From contig JACYLU010000011.1 in NCBI GenBank assembly GCA_015272325.1, positions 62,001 to 126,000 of the forward strand: DNA of 64,000 bases. The letters run 5' to 3'. The translations under genes and the position numbers were made by a program. Positions 38,027 to 47,748 of the stretch are shown here, piece by piece (the stretch's first letter is position 1; each line of letters begins with the position of its first letter). This stretch comes from Synechococcales cyanobacterium C42_A2020_086. GTDB lineage: Bacteria; Cyanobacteriota; Cyanobacteriia; Elainellales; Elainellaceae. Under the pieces are notes generated by a model that searched no databases, had not been told where the DNA came from, and was given only the letters and a program-made list of their open reading frames with translations.

Positions 38027-39388
38027 CTATACCTCAACTGGAGACTGATTGCTGGAGGAACCGCTGTAATTCTCCTCGGTCTTGGCTTCGAGTTTACCAA
38101 GTGAGGCTTCTCCGGTAATCAACCGCGCTCCTCGATGGCGCGTGAAATAATTCCAGCCCCATTGCAGCATCACAATCAGCTTGTTGTCATATTCAATTAA
38201 GTAGTAGATGTGGGCAAAGACCCAGATAAACCAGGCAATGGGTCCCCAAAGCTTCAGGCTTCTCAGCATCACAACCGCTTTGTTTTGCCCGATCACCGCC
38301 AAACTGCCCGCATCGTCGTAGCGGAACGGTGCCAGGGATTTGCCTTGTAGGCGAGATTTGAGCAACTTGGCCACATATTGCCCCTGCTGCACGGCCACGG
38401 GTGCTACACCCGGCAAGGGTTTATCATGCTGATGAGCATAGTGCGCTAAATCGCCGATGACAAAAATATTGGGGTAGCCTGCCAAGCTCAGATCTGGCTC
38501 AACAATCACCCGTCCTACTCGGTCTAGCTGCGCTCCAGTGCGCTGTTCCAGCACTTTGCCCATCACCGAGGCTTTAACGCCAGCCGCCCATAATACCGTG
38601 CGAGCGGCAATGTGCTCCTCGTGATCGCCGTGGCGAGCAGTAACGACATCGTTGTCGATATTCGTGACCATAGTTTTTGTGCGCACCGTCACGCCCAGAT
38701 CGGTCAAAGCTTCGGCAGCTTTGGCGGACAACTCTGGCGGGTAGGGCGGCAAGATCCGGTCTAGGCCCTCTAGTAGCAAAATTTGGGTTTCGGTGGTGTT
38801 GATGTTACGGAAGTCGCGCTTTAGAGTATTGCGAGCCAGTTCGGCAATGGCTCCAGCCAGCTCAACACCCGTTGGTCCTCCACCCACGATCACAAAGGTC
38901 AGCCAGGCTTTACGCTTTTCGGGATCAGGCTCTTTCTCGGCGGCTTCAAAGGCTATAAAGATGCGGCGGCGCATTTCTAGAGCATCTTCGACGGTTTTTA
39001 GCCCCGGTGCAGTCGGCTGCCAATGGTCGTTCCCAAAGTAGTGATGGCTGACCCCAGTTGCGATGATCAGGCTATCGTATTCAAGCGTGCCCTGATGCAG
39101 AATCACCTGCTGGCGCTCGGGGTCGAGATCAATCACTTCTTCCATTAAGACCTGGGTGTTGCGGTTGTTGCTCAAAATCCCTCGCAGTGGCGAAGAGATA
39201 TCAGCAGGCGACAGGGTTCCTGTAGCCACCTGATAGAGCAACGGCTGAAACAGATGGAAGTTGCGTTTGTCGATCAGGGTCACCTGCACAGGAGCTCTTC
39301 CGAGTTCTTTAGCAGCATACAAACCAGCAAAGCCACCCCCGACAATAACTACGCGATGAGCAGATCGATGATTCGCTGGCTCAACCAT
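38027..39388 (-). CDS. ndbA: Type II NADH dehydrogenase (NDH-2)
   Basis: A 453-residue two-dinucleotide-domain flavoprotein. FAD binds at VVIVGGGFAGLYAAKELG and NADH at FVIVGGGPTGVELAGAIAEL. The quinone-side motif includes FVIGDLAHY and VAVQQGQYVAKLL. The C-terminal WFIWVFAHIYYLIEYDNK is the membrane-associating helix of NDH-2. It oxidises NADH with plastoquinone without pumping protons; in cyanobacteria such enzymes are thought to sense or adjust pool redox state. Which of the ndb paralogues it is cannot be told here, so the symbol is tentative. Confidence 0.9.
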   Translation of the reverse strand: MVEPANHRSAHRVVIVGGGFAGLYAAKELGRAPVQVTLIDKRNFHLFQPLLYQVATGTLSPADISSPLRGILSNNRNTQVLMEEVIDLDPERQQVILHQGTLEYDSLIIATGVSHHYFGNDHWQPTAPGLKTVEDALEMRRRIFIAFEAAEKEPDPEKRKAWLTFVIVGGGPTGVELAGAIAELARNTLKRDFRNINTTETQILLLEGLDRILPPYPPELSAKAAEALTDLGVTVRTKTMVTNIDNDVVTARHGDHEEHIAARTVLWAAGVKASVMGKVLEQRTGAQLDRVGRVIVEPDLSLAGYPNIFVIGDLAHYAHQHDKPLPGVAPVAVQQGQYVAKLLKSRLQGKSLAPFRYDDAGSLAVIGQNKAVVMLRSLKLWGPIAWFIWVFAHIYYLIEYDNKLIVMLQWGWNYFTRHRGARLITGEASLGKLEAKTEENYSGSSSNQSPVEV

Positions 39389-39719
39389 TCCTCGTCACTC
39401 CTTTGTTTGGTGTGTTTGGTGCTTGTACGCTTGTGTTGGTGTATCTATTGGTGTATCGTTCTAGGCTCGTTAACTTGCCCGTTGACCTGTCTGTCCTAAC
39501 AAGAAAGTCACTCTGGCTTCAATAGAATTCCCGAAAACTTACTCCTCCTTCAATCAACTCTTTCTACCTTGAAGGTTCAGCAGAGATCCAGCCTCTACCC
39601 GCAGATTCTCAAAGAGCAAAAAGCAGCATAGCCTAGCAAAGTCTGCGTCGCATTTCTGTAGCTTACCGTGGGTATTTTATAATCTGGGTATTCATCGCTA
39701 CCGGGATCACAAACCATAG

Positions 39720-39741
39720 ATCACAGGCAATCACAGGCAAT
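39720..39741. repeat. 10-bp perfect tandem duplication
   Basis: ATCACAGGCA twice without a spacer, with the match running two bases into a third copy. Confidence 0.9.
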
Positions 39742-39745
39742 AGTT

Positions 39746-39779
39746 GTCAAAGAACAGTCAGAGTCAAAGAATAGTCAGA
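39746..39779. repeat. 17-bp tandem duplication (one mismatch)
   Basis: GTCAAAGAACAGTCAGA followed immediately by GTCAAAGAATAGTCAGA, ending five bases before the stop codon of the cystine lyase gene. Confidence 0.92.
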
Positions 39780-39784
39780 GTGCG

Positions 39785-40978
39785 TCAGAGCGTCCCAATG
39801 TTCTGAATAGCTGCAACTAGCTGCTCGATTTCGGCTTCGCTGGTGAAGTAGTGAACACAGGCTCGAACGCAGGTGGGATCGAGAATGGTTCGCAGCAGAA
39901 AGCCTTGCTGCTCTAACGCTTGCACGAAGCGCTCATGGGTGGCAGGGGTACAGTCGCCTATTTGAAACGAAACCAGCCCTGACTCTGGGGGAGCTGTCCG
40001 CAAACAGACGACCTGAGGCAAATCCCGCAGGCGCTGCCAGAGCAGTTGACTGAGATCAAGAATCCGCCGGTAGCGATTCTCGCCTGTTCCCCAAGACCGA
40101 TGAACGCCCAAAGCCGCTTTCAGTCCGGAGTAGAGCGCATAGTCTGAGGTGGCTATTTCGTAGCGACTGCCATCGGGTTGCCAGCCCGTCGGATGCCCCA
40201 TCGCATTTTTGGTAATGCTACGCCAGCCAATGAACGTAGGGCGTAACAACTCACGAGCGTCCGCCGACACGTACAATCCACCGACCCCAGCAGGACCACA
40301 GAGCCACTTGTGCCCAGTGAAGGCGTAGAAGTCCACATCTAAAGCATCGAGATCCAGCGGCAACATGCCCACCGATTGAGCCGCATCAACCAATACCCGC
40401 ACTGGGGTTGCTTGCGCCGTATGGCAGAGCTGCATGATCTCCCGCAGCGGCAGCACCTGCCCGGTGTTCCAGAGGATATGGCTAACAATCACCAGCCGAG
40501 TGGATGGGCGCAGATGGTCTGCCAAAACTGTGACCGGATCTCCCTGATTCAGCGTTGCCATCAGCGGGCAAACTGTCACTTCAACCCCAAAACGGCGGCT
40601 TATTTCGTGGGCAGCTGCAACGATGCCCGGATGCTCGCAGTCTGAGAGCAGCAGGTGATCACCCGATCGCCAGTCTAACCCCCAGAGAGCAATGTTGCAG
40701 CCTATCGAGACGTCCTCAGTTAGGGTCAGGGTGCTGGCTGGTATGCCGAGTTCAATTGCTAGCGCCTCGCGCAGTTGCTGTCCTTCCTGAACCACCCAGC
40801 GATTCACTTCTCCCGAAAAGGGACCTGCCTGCTGCATGTAATGGTGCGCCTGCTGGATTGCATTGATGGCAGACTGAGGCATCGGACCTTGACCGCCAAA
40901 ATTGAAATAGGCTTTGTTGGCAAGGGCAGGAAACTGCTGACGATGAACGTTTAGGGAAGGGTGGGTAGAAGCGGTCAT
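39785..40978 (-). CDS. L-cysteine/cystine C-S-lyase (C-DES type, aminotransferase class V)
   Basis: A 397-residue PLP enzyme. It strongly resembles Synechocystis C-DES as I recall it: ANKAYFNFGGQGPMPQSAI, GCNIALWGLDWRSGDHLLL, DCEHPGIVA, SHILWNTGQVLPL, VDAAQSVGMLPL and YAFTGHKWLCGPAGVGGLY, where the Lys of GHKW holds PLP. C-DES cleaves cystine to cysteine persulfide plus pyruvate and can feed Fe-S assembly. A SufS-like cysteine desulfurase is the alternative, but the GHKWLCGPAG context favours C-DES. The start is the ATG of MTASTHPSLN; a TTG at 41014 is possible. Confidence 0.85.
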   Translation of the reverse strand: MTASTHPSLNVHRQQFPALANKAYFNFGGQGPMPQSAINAIQQAHHYMQQAGPFSGEVNRWVVQEGQQLREALAIELGIPASTLTLTEDVSIGCNIALWGLDWRSGDHLLLSDCEHPGIVAAAHEISRRFGVEVTVCPLMATLNQGDPVTVLADHLRPSTRLVIVSHILWNTGQVLPLREIMQLCHTAQATPVRVLVDAAQSVGMLPLDLDALDVDFYAFTGHKWLCGPAGVGGLYVSADARELLRPTFIGWRSITKNAMGHPTGWQPDGSRYEIATSDYALYSGLKAALGVHRSWGTGENRYRRILDLSQLLWQRLRDLPQVVCLRTAPPESGLVSFQIGDCTPATHERFVQALEQQGFLLRTILDPTCVRACVHYFTSEAEIEQLVAAIQNIGTL

Positions 40979-41364
40979 GCCATTCTCTGCACAGGGGCGA
41001 TTGAATTGTAGCAAGTTCTGCTGGCTGCCGTCGGCGAGGCCTGGTGAGCCGAATGCCCCTGGCAGGAGTCGCTAGAGGAATGCGCATTGCCCTTAATTCA
41101 CCCGAACCTATCTAAGTGCGGCGAGATGAACCGGAATTGATGAGAAAAATCACTCAAAAGGTAAAAAATCAAGCTATCTTCGTAAGAAGAGTGTTACAAA
41201 GATACATCGCTTCCCTGAGGCATTGCAGCACCCTATGATCAGCATGATCAGTCAAATGATCAAGAGGCGACTGGTTAATTCCAATCATCTCCGATGTAGA
41301 CAGCCGCTGACTCAGCGATCTTGCTTAGCCATGCGTCTGATTCTCTCTGCCCACCAGGAGGCGC
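40979..41364. other. Divergent spacer cystine lyase / TM0106-type nuclease
   Basis: 386 bases without a gene. A 14-codon frame beginning at the ATG at 41331 (MRLILSAHQEALVC) ends just inside the nuclease gene and could be a translationally coupled leader, but evidence is thin. ATGATCAGC/ATGATCAGT lies near 41235. Confidence 0.45.
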
Positions 41365-42981
41365 TTGTCTGTTAGCCCCCATCGACCAAACATCCAAGGG
41401 GCTGAGGGAACATATTCAGCCTCGCTGTTTTTAGTGCCTAACTACTTATTTCCATTGCCCTCTGTTGCCACCCCGGTTCATACAGAGGGCATTTGGTTAA
41501 CAGACGATGTGCTGTTTAATTATCAGCGCTGCCACCGCCGCGCCTATCTTGATCTGCATGGCGATACAACTCGCCGCGACCCTCCAAACGACTATGTCCA
41601 AAAGTTGCGCCAAGATAGTCTGGCTCATCAGCTTGCTGTTTTGGCAGAGCAGCCCGCTCAGCAGCCAGTTTACAGCAAAGCCGATTGGCTCATGGGTGCC
41701 GCTGCCACACTAGAGCTAATGCAGCAGGGCGTAGATCGCATCGCCGAGGGTGTGCTGCTAGTGGATTTAGGCAACGGGGTTCGCCTAGTCAGCTGCCCAA
41801 ACCTTTTGATTAAACAGCCGGGACGCTCGATCTGGGGTGACTGGATCTATGTTCCGGCGGATATTCGGCTCGGCAAACGCCCCAAGCTCGACTACCAAAT
41901 CAGCGTCGCGTTCCATGCCTACATGCTGGCGATGGTTCAAGGAGCCTGGCCGGAAACCGCCTGGTTGATTCTGAGGCAGCGGGGTGCCTATACTGTCAAC
42001 CTAACCGATACGGTGCCGCGAATGCAGGAGATTTTGCAAGACTGCCTGCAAACACTGCTCCAACCCGAGGAACCTGAGGTTTTCATTGCTCATAACCGCT
42101 GCGATTTGTGTCAATGGTTCAGCCATTGCTATGGGCTAGCGCAAACTGACCGTCATCTATCGTTGCTGCCGGGCGTTACGCCTAGCCGCTACACCCACTT
42201 AAAGGCACTGCAATTCACCAGTCTCGAAGCCTTAGCAATGGCCAACCCCAAGCAGCTCGAGAATTTGCCGGGCTTTGGCTGGCAGGTGGCTCAGCGACTG
42301 GTGCGGCAGGCACAGGCAATGCTGCACAATCAAGCGCTAGCCGATTTAGAGGTAGCCATCGAGACGGGCGTTCCTCTGCTCTCGTTTGAAGAGTTGCCCA
42401 CCGCTCCGGTTGAGCTGTACTTTGACATCGAAGCTGCCCCTGAGCCAAATCTGGTTTACCTGCACGGTGTTCTAGTTGTCGATCGGCTCGCCCAAACCGA
42501 GTCCTTTTATCCACTGGTAGCCCATTCCCAGGCAGAAGAGGCGGTGATTTGGCAGCAATTTCTAGATCTGGTGTGGCGCTACCCCGAGGCACCGATTTTT
42601 CACTTCTGCCCCTACGAAGTGCAGACCGTTCGCCGCTTAGCCGAGTATTACGGCACGCCACCAGAGCGAGTTGACCCCTTGATCACGCGCTTTGTTGACC
42701 TACACGAGCGGGTGACTCGCGTGGCGATTTTGCCCGTTGAAAGCTATGCCCTCAAGCCAATTGCTCGCTGGCTCGGCTTCAACTGGCGCGATCCGGAAGC
42801 GAACGGGGCCCAGTCCATTTGCTGGTACGCCCAGTGGGTCGAAACCGGCGATCGCCGTTATCTAGAGGCGATTCTGCGCTACAACGAAGACGACTGCTGG
42901 GCTACCTACCGTATCAAAGACTGGCTAGTAGAGTTTTGCCAACATCGACAGGCGGGGCTGCTGCCGGAGAATTTGATCTGA
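41365..42981 (+). CDS. TM0106-family RecB-like putative nuclease
   Basis: A 538-residue protein of the TM0106/RecB-like type. The N-terminal half carries Cys56 in YQRCHRRAYLDLHGD and a later CDLCQWFSHC, together a likely 4Fe-4S site. A PD-(D/E)XK-like core is seen at IYVPADIRLGKRPK, with Arg where Lys is usual. A helix-hairpin-helix segment follows (ENLPGFGWQVAQRLV). The C-terminal half is an RNase H-like 3'-5' exonuclease (VELYFDIEAAP, then YNEDDCWATYRI). The start is a TTG preceded by a perfect AGGAGG only three bases away, so a start slightly downstream, such as the GTG at 41434, is possible. A DNA repair role is inferred. Confidence 0.85.
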   Translation: MSVSPHRPNIQGAEGTYSASLFLVPNYLFPLPSVATPVHTEGIWLTDDVLFNYQRCHRRAYLDLHGDTTRRDPPNDYVQKLRQDSLAHQLAVLAEQPAQQPVYSKADWLMGAAATLELMQQGVDRIAEGVLLVDLGNGVRLVSCPNLLIKQPGRSIWGDWIYVPADIRLGKRPKLDYQISVAFHAYMLAMVQGAWPETAWLILRQRGAYTVNLTDTVPRMQEILQDCLQTLLQPEEPEVFIAHNRCDLCQWFSHCYGLAQTDRHLSLLPGVTPSRYTHLKALQFTSLEALAMANPKQLENLPGFGWQVAQRLVRQAQAMLHNQALADLEVAIETGVPLLSFEELPTAPVELYFDIEAAPEPNLVYLHGVLVVDRLAQTESFYPLVAHSQAEEAVIWQQFLDLVWRYPEAPIFHFCPYEVQTVRRLAEYYGTPPERVDPLITRFVDLHERVTRVAILPVESYALKPIARWLGFNWRDPEANGAQSICWYAQWVETGDRRYLEAILRYNEDDCWATYRIKDWLVEFCQHRQAGLLPENLI

Positions 42982-43001
42982 GAATTTTTGATCTGAGAAT
43001 C
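42972..43001. repeat. 15-bp tandem duplication across the stop codon (one mismatch)
   Basis: TTTGATCTGAGAATT followed by TTTGATCTGAGAATC. The TGA stop of the nuclease gene lies in the first copy, so the duplication repeats the last codons of the gene. Confidence 0.9.
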
Positions 43002-43394
43002 TGATCTGATGAGTATTGGGGTGAGTAGCCTGCCGAAATCATCAATTCTGCGGCTTCTTGCCAGTGATCCCGATGTTGCAAAGTCTCAACTTCTGCAAAA
43101 TCAACTGAGTACATTACGCTCCTAGCAGAATGTAATCCACCAAGCTTGCGCTTAGTCATCTCAATTAATAAGGCGGTAATACTCAATTGAAGATTGTCAA
43201 CTCATTCCGCCGATTAGTTCAATTGCTTTCATAGCGGCTCATCAGATGGTTAAGCTCAATTGTTAAATCACCGATTAATTCATTCTCACAGATGACTTTA
43301 CAGCACTGCACTAACAATTGCAGCCGTACAACTAAAAAGCCGAGCAGATGGAACTCCGCTCGGCTTTTTGCATCTTTACTATACCTCGATGGTT
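42982..43394. other. Convergent spacer nuclease / ftsH
   Basis: 413 bases of AT-rich sequence with the ftsH terminator at its right end and the duplication above at its left. The middle contains scattered CAATTG and CCGATTA repeats but no gene. A 90-codon minus-strand frame (42914-43186) overlapping the nuclease tail has no family features. Confidence 0.55.
43334..43369. terminator. Bidirectional intrinsic terminator (ftsH)
   Basis: AAAAAGCCGAGC (43334-43345) and GCTCGGCTTTTT (43358-43369) form a perfect 12-bp stem whose A- and T-runs serve both strands. It lies 25 bases after the ftsH stop codon. Confidence 0.92.
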
Positions 43395-45281
43395 CTACAG
43401 CTTTGGCACGTATTGCTCTTTCTCGGGTACTGCCGTGTACTCAGCCACGATCTGCCGGAACTCTTCGCCGTCAATGGTTTCTTTCTCGATCAGCAAATCT
43501 ACCAGTCGATCCATGACTTCCCGGTTCTCGCGGATGATTTTGCAGGCTTGGTCATAGCAGTGTTCGGCAATTGACCGTACTTGAGCGTCAATACGAGCGG
43601 CAATTTCGTCGGAGTAGTCGGAGCGAGACATCCAATCGCGTCCCAGGAAGACTTCACCCTGCTGGCTCTCTAACGACAGGGGTCCTAAATCCGACATCCC
43701 GAAACGGGTCACCATCTGACGCGCCATGCCCGTGACCTGCTGCAAGTCGCCTCCCGCACCTGTGGTCACTTCGGCATCGCCAAAGATCACCTGCTCAGCC
43801 GCTCGTCCACCCAAGGCTCCGGTGATTCGAGCTAAAAGCTGGGCCCGCGAAATCAGACCTTGCTCTTCATTGGGCGTAAACCAGGTCAAGCCTTGAGCCT
43901 GTCCTCGCGGAATCAGCGTTACTTTTTGCACCGGATCGTGATCTTTCAGCAGCGTACCCACCAGCGCATGTCCCACCTCGTGATAGGCGATCAGGCGCTT
44001 GCTCTTGCTGTCTACGAGGGGCGTGCCTTCCATGCCAGCTACCACGCGATCCACAGCATCGTCGATTTCCAGCATCGTGATTGCGTCTTTGCGGCGGCGG
44101 GCAGTGAGGATGGCGGCTTCGTTCAGCAAGTTGGCCAAGTCCGCTCCGGTAAAGCCAGGCGTGCGGCGAGCAATCGCCTCTAGAGAGACGCTAGGGTCCA
44201 GCTTCTTGTTGCGAGCGTGGACTTTCAGGACTTCCAGACGGCCTTTAATATCCGGTGCATCCACCGTGACTTGGCGGTCAAAGCGACCAGGACGCAGCAA
44301 CGCCGAGTCCAACACATCCGGGCGGTTCGTCGCGGCAATGATGATGATGCCCGTGTTGCCCTCGAATCCATCCATCTCCGTCAGCAACTGGTTCAACGTC
44401 TGCTCCCGCTCGTCGTTGCCACCACCAATGCCCGCACCCCGCTGCCGCCCCACCGCGTCAATCTCATCGATGAAGATGATGCACGGCGCATTCTCTTTCG
44501 CCTTCTTGAACAAATCCCGCACCCGAGAGGCACCGACGCCCACGAACATCTCCACAAACTCCGAGCCGGAGATGCTGAAAAAGGGCACACCTGCTTCGCC
44601 GGCAATGGCTTTGGCTAGCAGGGTTTTGCCGGTTCCCGGTGGACCCACCAGCAGCACGCCTTTGGGAATCTTGGCTCCCACAGCGGTGAAGCGCTCGGGT
44701 TTTTTGAGGAACGAGACGACTTCTTGCAGTTCTTCTTTGGCTTCCTCGATGCCTGCCACATCATCGAACATCACCCCGGTCTTGGCTTCCATCATGAAGC
44801 GGGCCCGAGACTTGCCGAAGCTCATTGCCTGCCCCGGACCACCAGGCACATTGCTCGAACGCCGGAACAAGAAGAACAGTCCACCAATCAAGAGAATAGG
44901 GAAGATCAAGTTCCCTACCAGGCCCCAGATAGCGCCATCGTTGCGCGGCGGATGGACATCAAAACTAATGTGGTCTTGCCGCAATCTGGAAATCAGCTCC
45001 GGCGCATTGCCCGGCAAATCCACTCGCAAGCGCTGGATTCGACCATCTAGCTCCGGGTCTGTTGCTTCCACAATTGCTGTGCGCCCTCCTTCATAAAGGT
45101 CAACACTCATGATGCGACCTTGGTTGAGATAGTCGAGAAAGCGACCATAGGTCATGCGAGTGCTTGCCGTGTTGTTTCCGGTCGGCATGGGAGCCGTCGA
45201 GAAGGCACCTTGCCAGAGAAAAAAGCCAATGACCAGAATGGGCAATGTCCAGAGGAGGATCACTCTCCAGGAAAGTTTCAT
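43395..45281 (-). CDS. ftsH: ATP-dependent zinc metalloprotease FtsH
   Basis: A 628-residue membrane AAA+ protease. Two membrane segments flank a lumenal/periplasmic domain (about 6-24 and 117-138). Walker A is GPPGTGKT at 213-220, Walker B is [16 protein letters not shown], and SRH is [19 protein letters not shown]. The zinc site is His434-Glu-Val-Gly-His438. It degrades damaged membrane proteins; in cyanobacteria FtsH hexamers remove photodamaged PSII D1, and this could be one of the four usual paralogues. It is single-gene, with its own terminator. Confidence 0.97.
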   Translation of the reverse strand: MKLSWRVILLWTLPILVIGFFLWQGAFSTAPMPTGNNTASTRMTYGRFLDYLNQGRIMSVDLYEGGRTAIVEATDPELDGRIQRLRVDLPGNAPELISRLRQDHISFDVHPPRNDGAIWGLVGNLIFPILLIGGLFFLFRRSSNVPGGPGQAMSFGKSRARFMMEAKTGVMFDDVAGIEEAKEELQEVVSFLKKPERFTAVGAKIPKGVLLVGPPGTGKTLLAKAIAGEAGVPFFSISGSEFVEMFVGVGASRVRDLFKKAKENAPCIIFIDEIDAVGRQRGAGIGGGNDEREQTLNQLLTEMDGFEGNTGIIIIAATNRPDVLDSALLRPGRFDRQVTVDAPDIKGRLEVLKVHARNKKLDPSVSLEAIARRTPGFTGADLANLLNEAAILTARRRKDAITMLEIDDAVDRVVAGMEGTPLVDSKSKRLIAYHEVGHALVGTLLKDHDPVQKVTLIPRGQAQGLTWFTPNEEQGLISRAQLLARITGALGGRAAEQVIFGDAEVTTGAGGDLQQVTGMARQMVTRFGMSDLGPLSLESQQGEVFLGRDWMSRSDYSDEIAARIDAQVRSIAEHCYDQACKIIRENREVMDRLVDLLIEKETIDGEEFRQIVAEYTAVPEKEQYVPKL

Positions 45282-45955
45282 AGTTTAAGTCGCCTCTTAG
45301 TTCGCGATACAGCAGCGCAAATGTCAAAACAAGAACAGCCGAGAAGCTTATAGACTCCGTGCGCCGGAGGTTAATTCGAAGGAAATAGAAACAGGGTAGG
45401 GCACTTCGCCTCCTGAGGTTGAATTCCCAGTGCTATGCCTCACTCAGAACTTAAGCAACCGGGCCCTATACAGATTTTGTTAACTGAGAACGAATCTTAA
45501 CTAAATTTAACTTAATTCAGGGACATAGGGCAACTCACACCGCAGCAACCTACTAATCATAGAACCGCAAACCTAGAACTCTAGGACGCTTCCTTACTCT
45601 ATGAAAGCACAAGGTCGGTGGGTTGAACCGCAGAGGGTATCGAGCTTGGCAGCGGTGAATCCTGAGAAGCTGCTAAGGTTGGAGGGCGTTCAGAAGTGAC
45701 AGGAGCCGGAGCTATTCCTCAGAATGGAACAGATGTATTATTAAAGAATAGGAATCTCCTACGGCTCTCCCCGCTAGCAAGCAGGCTGAGAAGTGTTGAT
45801 TTAGGTGTATTTCCCGACTCTTTTGCAAGGTAAGCGTTCTCGCGGGCTGATGCTGTCAGTTGCTGCATTTCGCGCAGCTTGACAATTTGGAGGTTTTCAA
45901 ACACGCTCTTAGCAGATTCTTTAGCAAAACTATTTGATAGAGGCAATTGAGCTCC
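45282..45955. other. Divergent spacer ftsH / parM-like
   Basis: 674 bases without an accepted gene. It holds AT-rich promoter-like sequence (TTAACTAAATTTAACTTAATT near 45500) and should drive both ftsH and the ParM-like gene. I looked for iteron-like direct repeats that could form a centromere and saw none. Confidence 0.5.
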
Positions 45956-47026
45956 ATGGCAGGCAGACAATCTCCTCCTCCCCCCAATGGCACCGTCTTG
46001 AGTGTTGATCTCGGCAGAACCTCGACTAAGGCATGCGTCACCCGCGATCCAGATAAAGTAATTCTGATCCCGGCAAACGTTGCCCATCTCACCGTCGAGC
46101 AGGTCAGGCGCGGCGGCTTTGAGTCGCAGCCCACTGATCCACTGCTGGATGTGTGGTTAGAGTTCCAGGGGCGAGGCTTCGCGATTGGGCAGCTCGCTGC
46201 TGATTTTGGAGCCAACCTAGGGGTGGGGCAATCCAAGGTCGAAGATGCACTCGTGAAGGTCCTAGCTTGCGTGGGCTTCTTCAACCTCAAGAATAAAATT
46301 TCGGTGGTGCTGGGGTTGCCGTACTATTCGCAGGAACAGTTTGATCGGGAAAAAGAGCAGCTCATAAGCTTGCTGCGCTCGCCCCATGTGATGAGCTATC
46401 GTGGTGAACTCGTCACGATCGACATCGATCGGGTGTGGGTCATGCCCGAAGGCTATGGCAGCCTGATTTGGTGCGAAGCTCAAGACAAAAAAACCACCAG
46501 CCCCGACTTCCCCAACCTTTCAGTCGCCGTGGTGGATATTGGGCATCAAACAACAGATTTTCTGATGGTGGATCGCTTCCGCTTTGCCCGAGGGGCTTCC
46601 AAGAGCGAACCCTTTGCCATGAGCCAGTTCTACGAACAGGTTGCCGCTCAAATTCAGGGAGCCGACAGCCAATCGTTGTCTCTGATTGCTGCTGTTAATC
46701 GTCCGGAAGGCGAGCGTTTCTTCCGTCCCCGCGGAGCGACCAAGCCAACTAACCTAGACGATATTCTGCCCAGCCTCCGCAAAAGCTTTGCCCGCGAACT
46801 CTCGGATCGTCTGGTTGCCTGGTTGCCTGAGCGCGTGACGGATGTGATTGTTAGCGGTGGTGGCGGCGAATTTTTCTGGAACGAGCTGCGTCCCCTGCTG
46901 CGCGATGCTCAGCTCAAAGGGCATTTGGCTAAACCCTCTCGCAAAGCAAACGCTCTCGGGCAGTATATCTACGGCGAAGCCCAATTGGCAGCTGCCAGTA
47001 AGCTGGTCGCGGCGCAAAGTTCCTAG
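45956..47026 (+). CDS. ParM/StbA-like actin-family protein
   Basis: A 356-residue protein with the actin/Hsp70 nucleotide-binding fold. Phosphate 1 is VLSVDLGRTSTKAC. The connect/phosphate 2 region is SVAVVDIGHQTTDFLMVD, and the adenosine motif is DVIVSGGGGEFFWNEL. The layout matches ParM/StbA proteins that form filaments to segregate plasmid DNA. Here it sits beside chromosomal housekeeping genes. A ribbon-helix-helix-like gene follows 276 bases downstream in the ParR position. The start is the ATG of MAGRQSPPPP. Confidence 0.8.
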   Translation: MAGRQSPPPPNGTVLSVDLGRTSTKACVTRDPDKVILIPANVAHLTVEQVRRGGFESQPTDPLLDVWLEFQGRGFAIGQLAADFGANLGVGQSKVEDALVKVLACVGFFNLKNKISVVLGLPYYSQEQFDREKEQLISLLRSPHVMSYRGELVTIDIDRVWVMPEGYGSLIWCEAQDKKTTSPDFPNLSVAVVDIGHQTTDFLMVDRFRFARGASKSEPFAMSQFYEQVAAQIQGADSQSLSLIAAVNRPEGERFFRPRGATKPTNLDDILPSLRKSFARELSDRLVAWLPERVTDVIVSGGGGEFFWNELRPLLRDAQLKGHLAKPSRKANALGQYIYGEAQLAAASKLVAAQSS

Positions 47027-47302
47027 GCTCAACCCTGCCCCGCTAGCTCATCCGCAGCATCTACCAAGAACGGCCTCATCAAGAGCCAATTGCACAGGGA
47101 ATCCCAATTGATCGACAATGGAGTGACAGGAGTGACAGCGCTTCATTGTCTTCGTCTCTTGCTATCTTGAGTTGTTTCCAACCCATCGGGACGGACAGAC
47201 TCATCTAGATGCTCTACTAAGATGTCCAACCCATTCCCTAAGCGATGGAGTCGTCTGTTTTCTGAATCTCTGATTCTCATATAGGTTTTCATAGAACGCC
47301 TA

Positions 47303-47731
47303 GTGACTTCCGATCGCAGCAAAATCAGCCGAGTTGTTAAGTTTGCCGCCACTGAAGCAGACCAGACATTGCTGCAATCCGTTGAGGCAGCACTTGCCCA
47401 GCGCCGAATAAGCTTCAGCGATTTGTGCAAGCAGGCACTGAGACAGCTATTGCTCGAATCCGAAACGGCTCCAACCACTCTTGCTTTGCTAGCAACGTTG
47501 GAACAGCAGCTCATGACCCTTCAGCTGCAAGTAATGCGGTTGGAGCAGCAATCGCAAGCGTCTCAAGCGTCCTACGCTCCTACCTTGCAGCAGTGGGAAC
47601 AGCAGCTACAGCAGTTAGAGGAGCGAGTAACCCGGTTAGAAAGTTCAGCATCACCTGCTCCCGAAGTGGCTGCAGAACCGGAACCTGACCCGCTGCTTGC
47701 TCGCCTAGCTCCACTGCTAGAGGATTTCTGA
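47303..47731 (+). CDS. Putative ParR-like ribbon-helix-helix / coiled-coil protein
   Basis: A 142-residue protein. Residues about 8-52 (SRVVKFAATEADQTLLQSVE, then RISFSDLCKQALRQLLL) look like a beta-strand followed by two helices, as in ribbon-helix-helix DNA-binding proteins. Residues about 60-113 are a Gln/Leu-rich coiled coil, and the tail is acidic (EPEPDPLLARLAPLLEDF). The order DNA-binding head, coiled coil, acidic tail and its place after a ParM-like gene suggest a filament adaptor. The GTG start at 47303 has no strong ribosome site. Assignment is by structure-like pattern only. Confidence 0.6.
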   Translation: MTSDRSKISRVVKFAATEADQTLLQSVEAALAQRRISFSDLCKQALRQLLLESETAPTTLALLATLEQQLMTLQLQVMRLEQQSQASQASYAPTLQQWEQQLQQLEERVTRLESSASPAPEVAAEPEPDPLLARLAPLLEDF

Positions 47732-47748
47732 CTGCCTTAATGCCAACA

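Larger units (their letters stand above)
39389..39784. other. Spacer between ndbA-like and cystine lyase genes
   Basis: 396 bases with no gene. It is unusually rich in small duplications: TTGGTGTATCTA/TTGGTGTATCGT (39436-39459), ATCACAGGCA twice (39720-39739) and a 17-bp pair (39746-39779). The last two abut the end of the downstream gene. Confidence 0.6.

Noticed and set aside
43999-45096. 365-codon plus-strand frame antisense to ftsH
   Set aside because: Serine/arginine-rich antisense shadow caused by codon bias in ftsH.
45719-46290. Two minus-strand open frames overlapping the start of the ParM-like gene
   Set aside because: They are shadows of the plus-strand gene, which has clear actin-fold motifs.
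47027-47302. Centromere-like iterons for the ParM-like pair
   Set aside because: Only a short GAGTGACAG doublet near 47120 was seen; no array of direct repeats.
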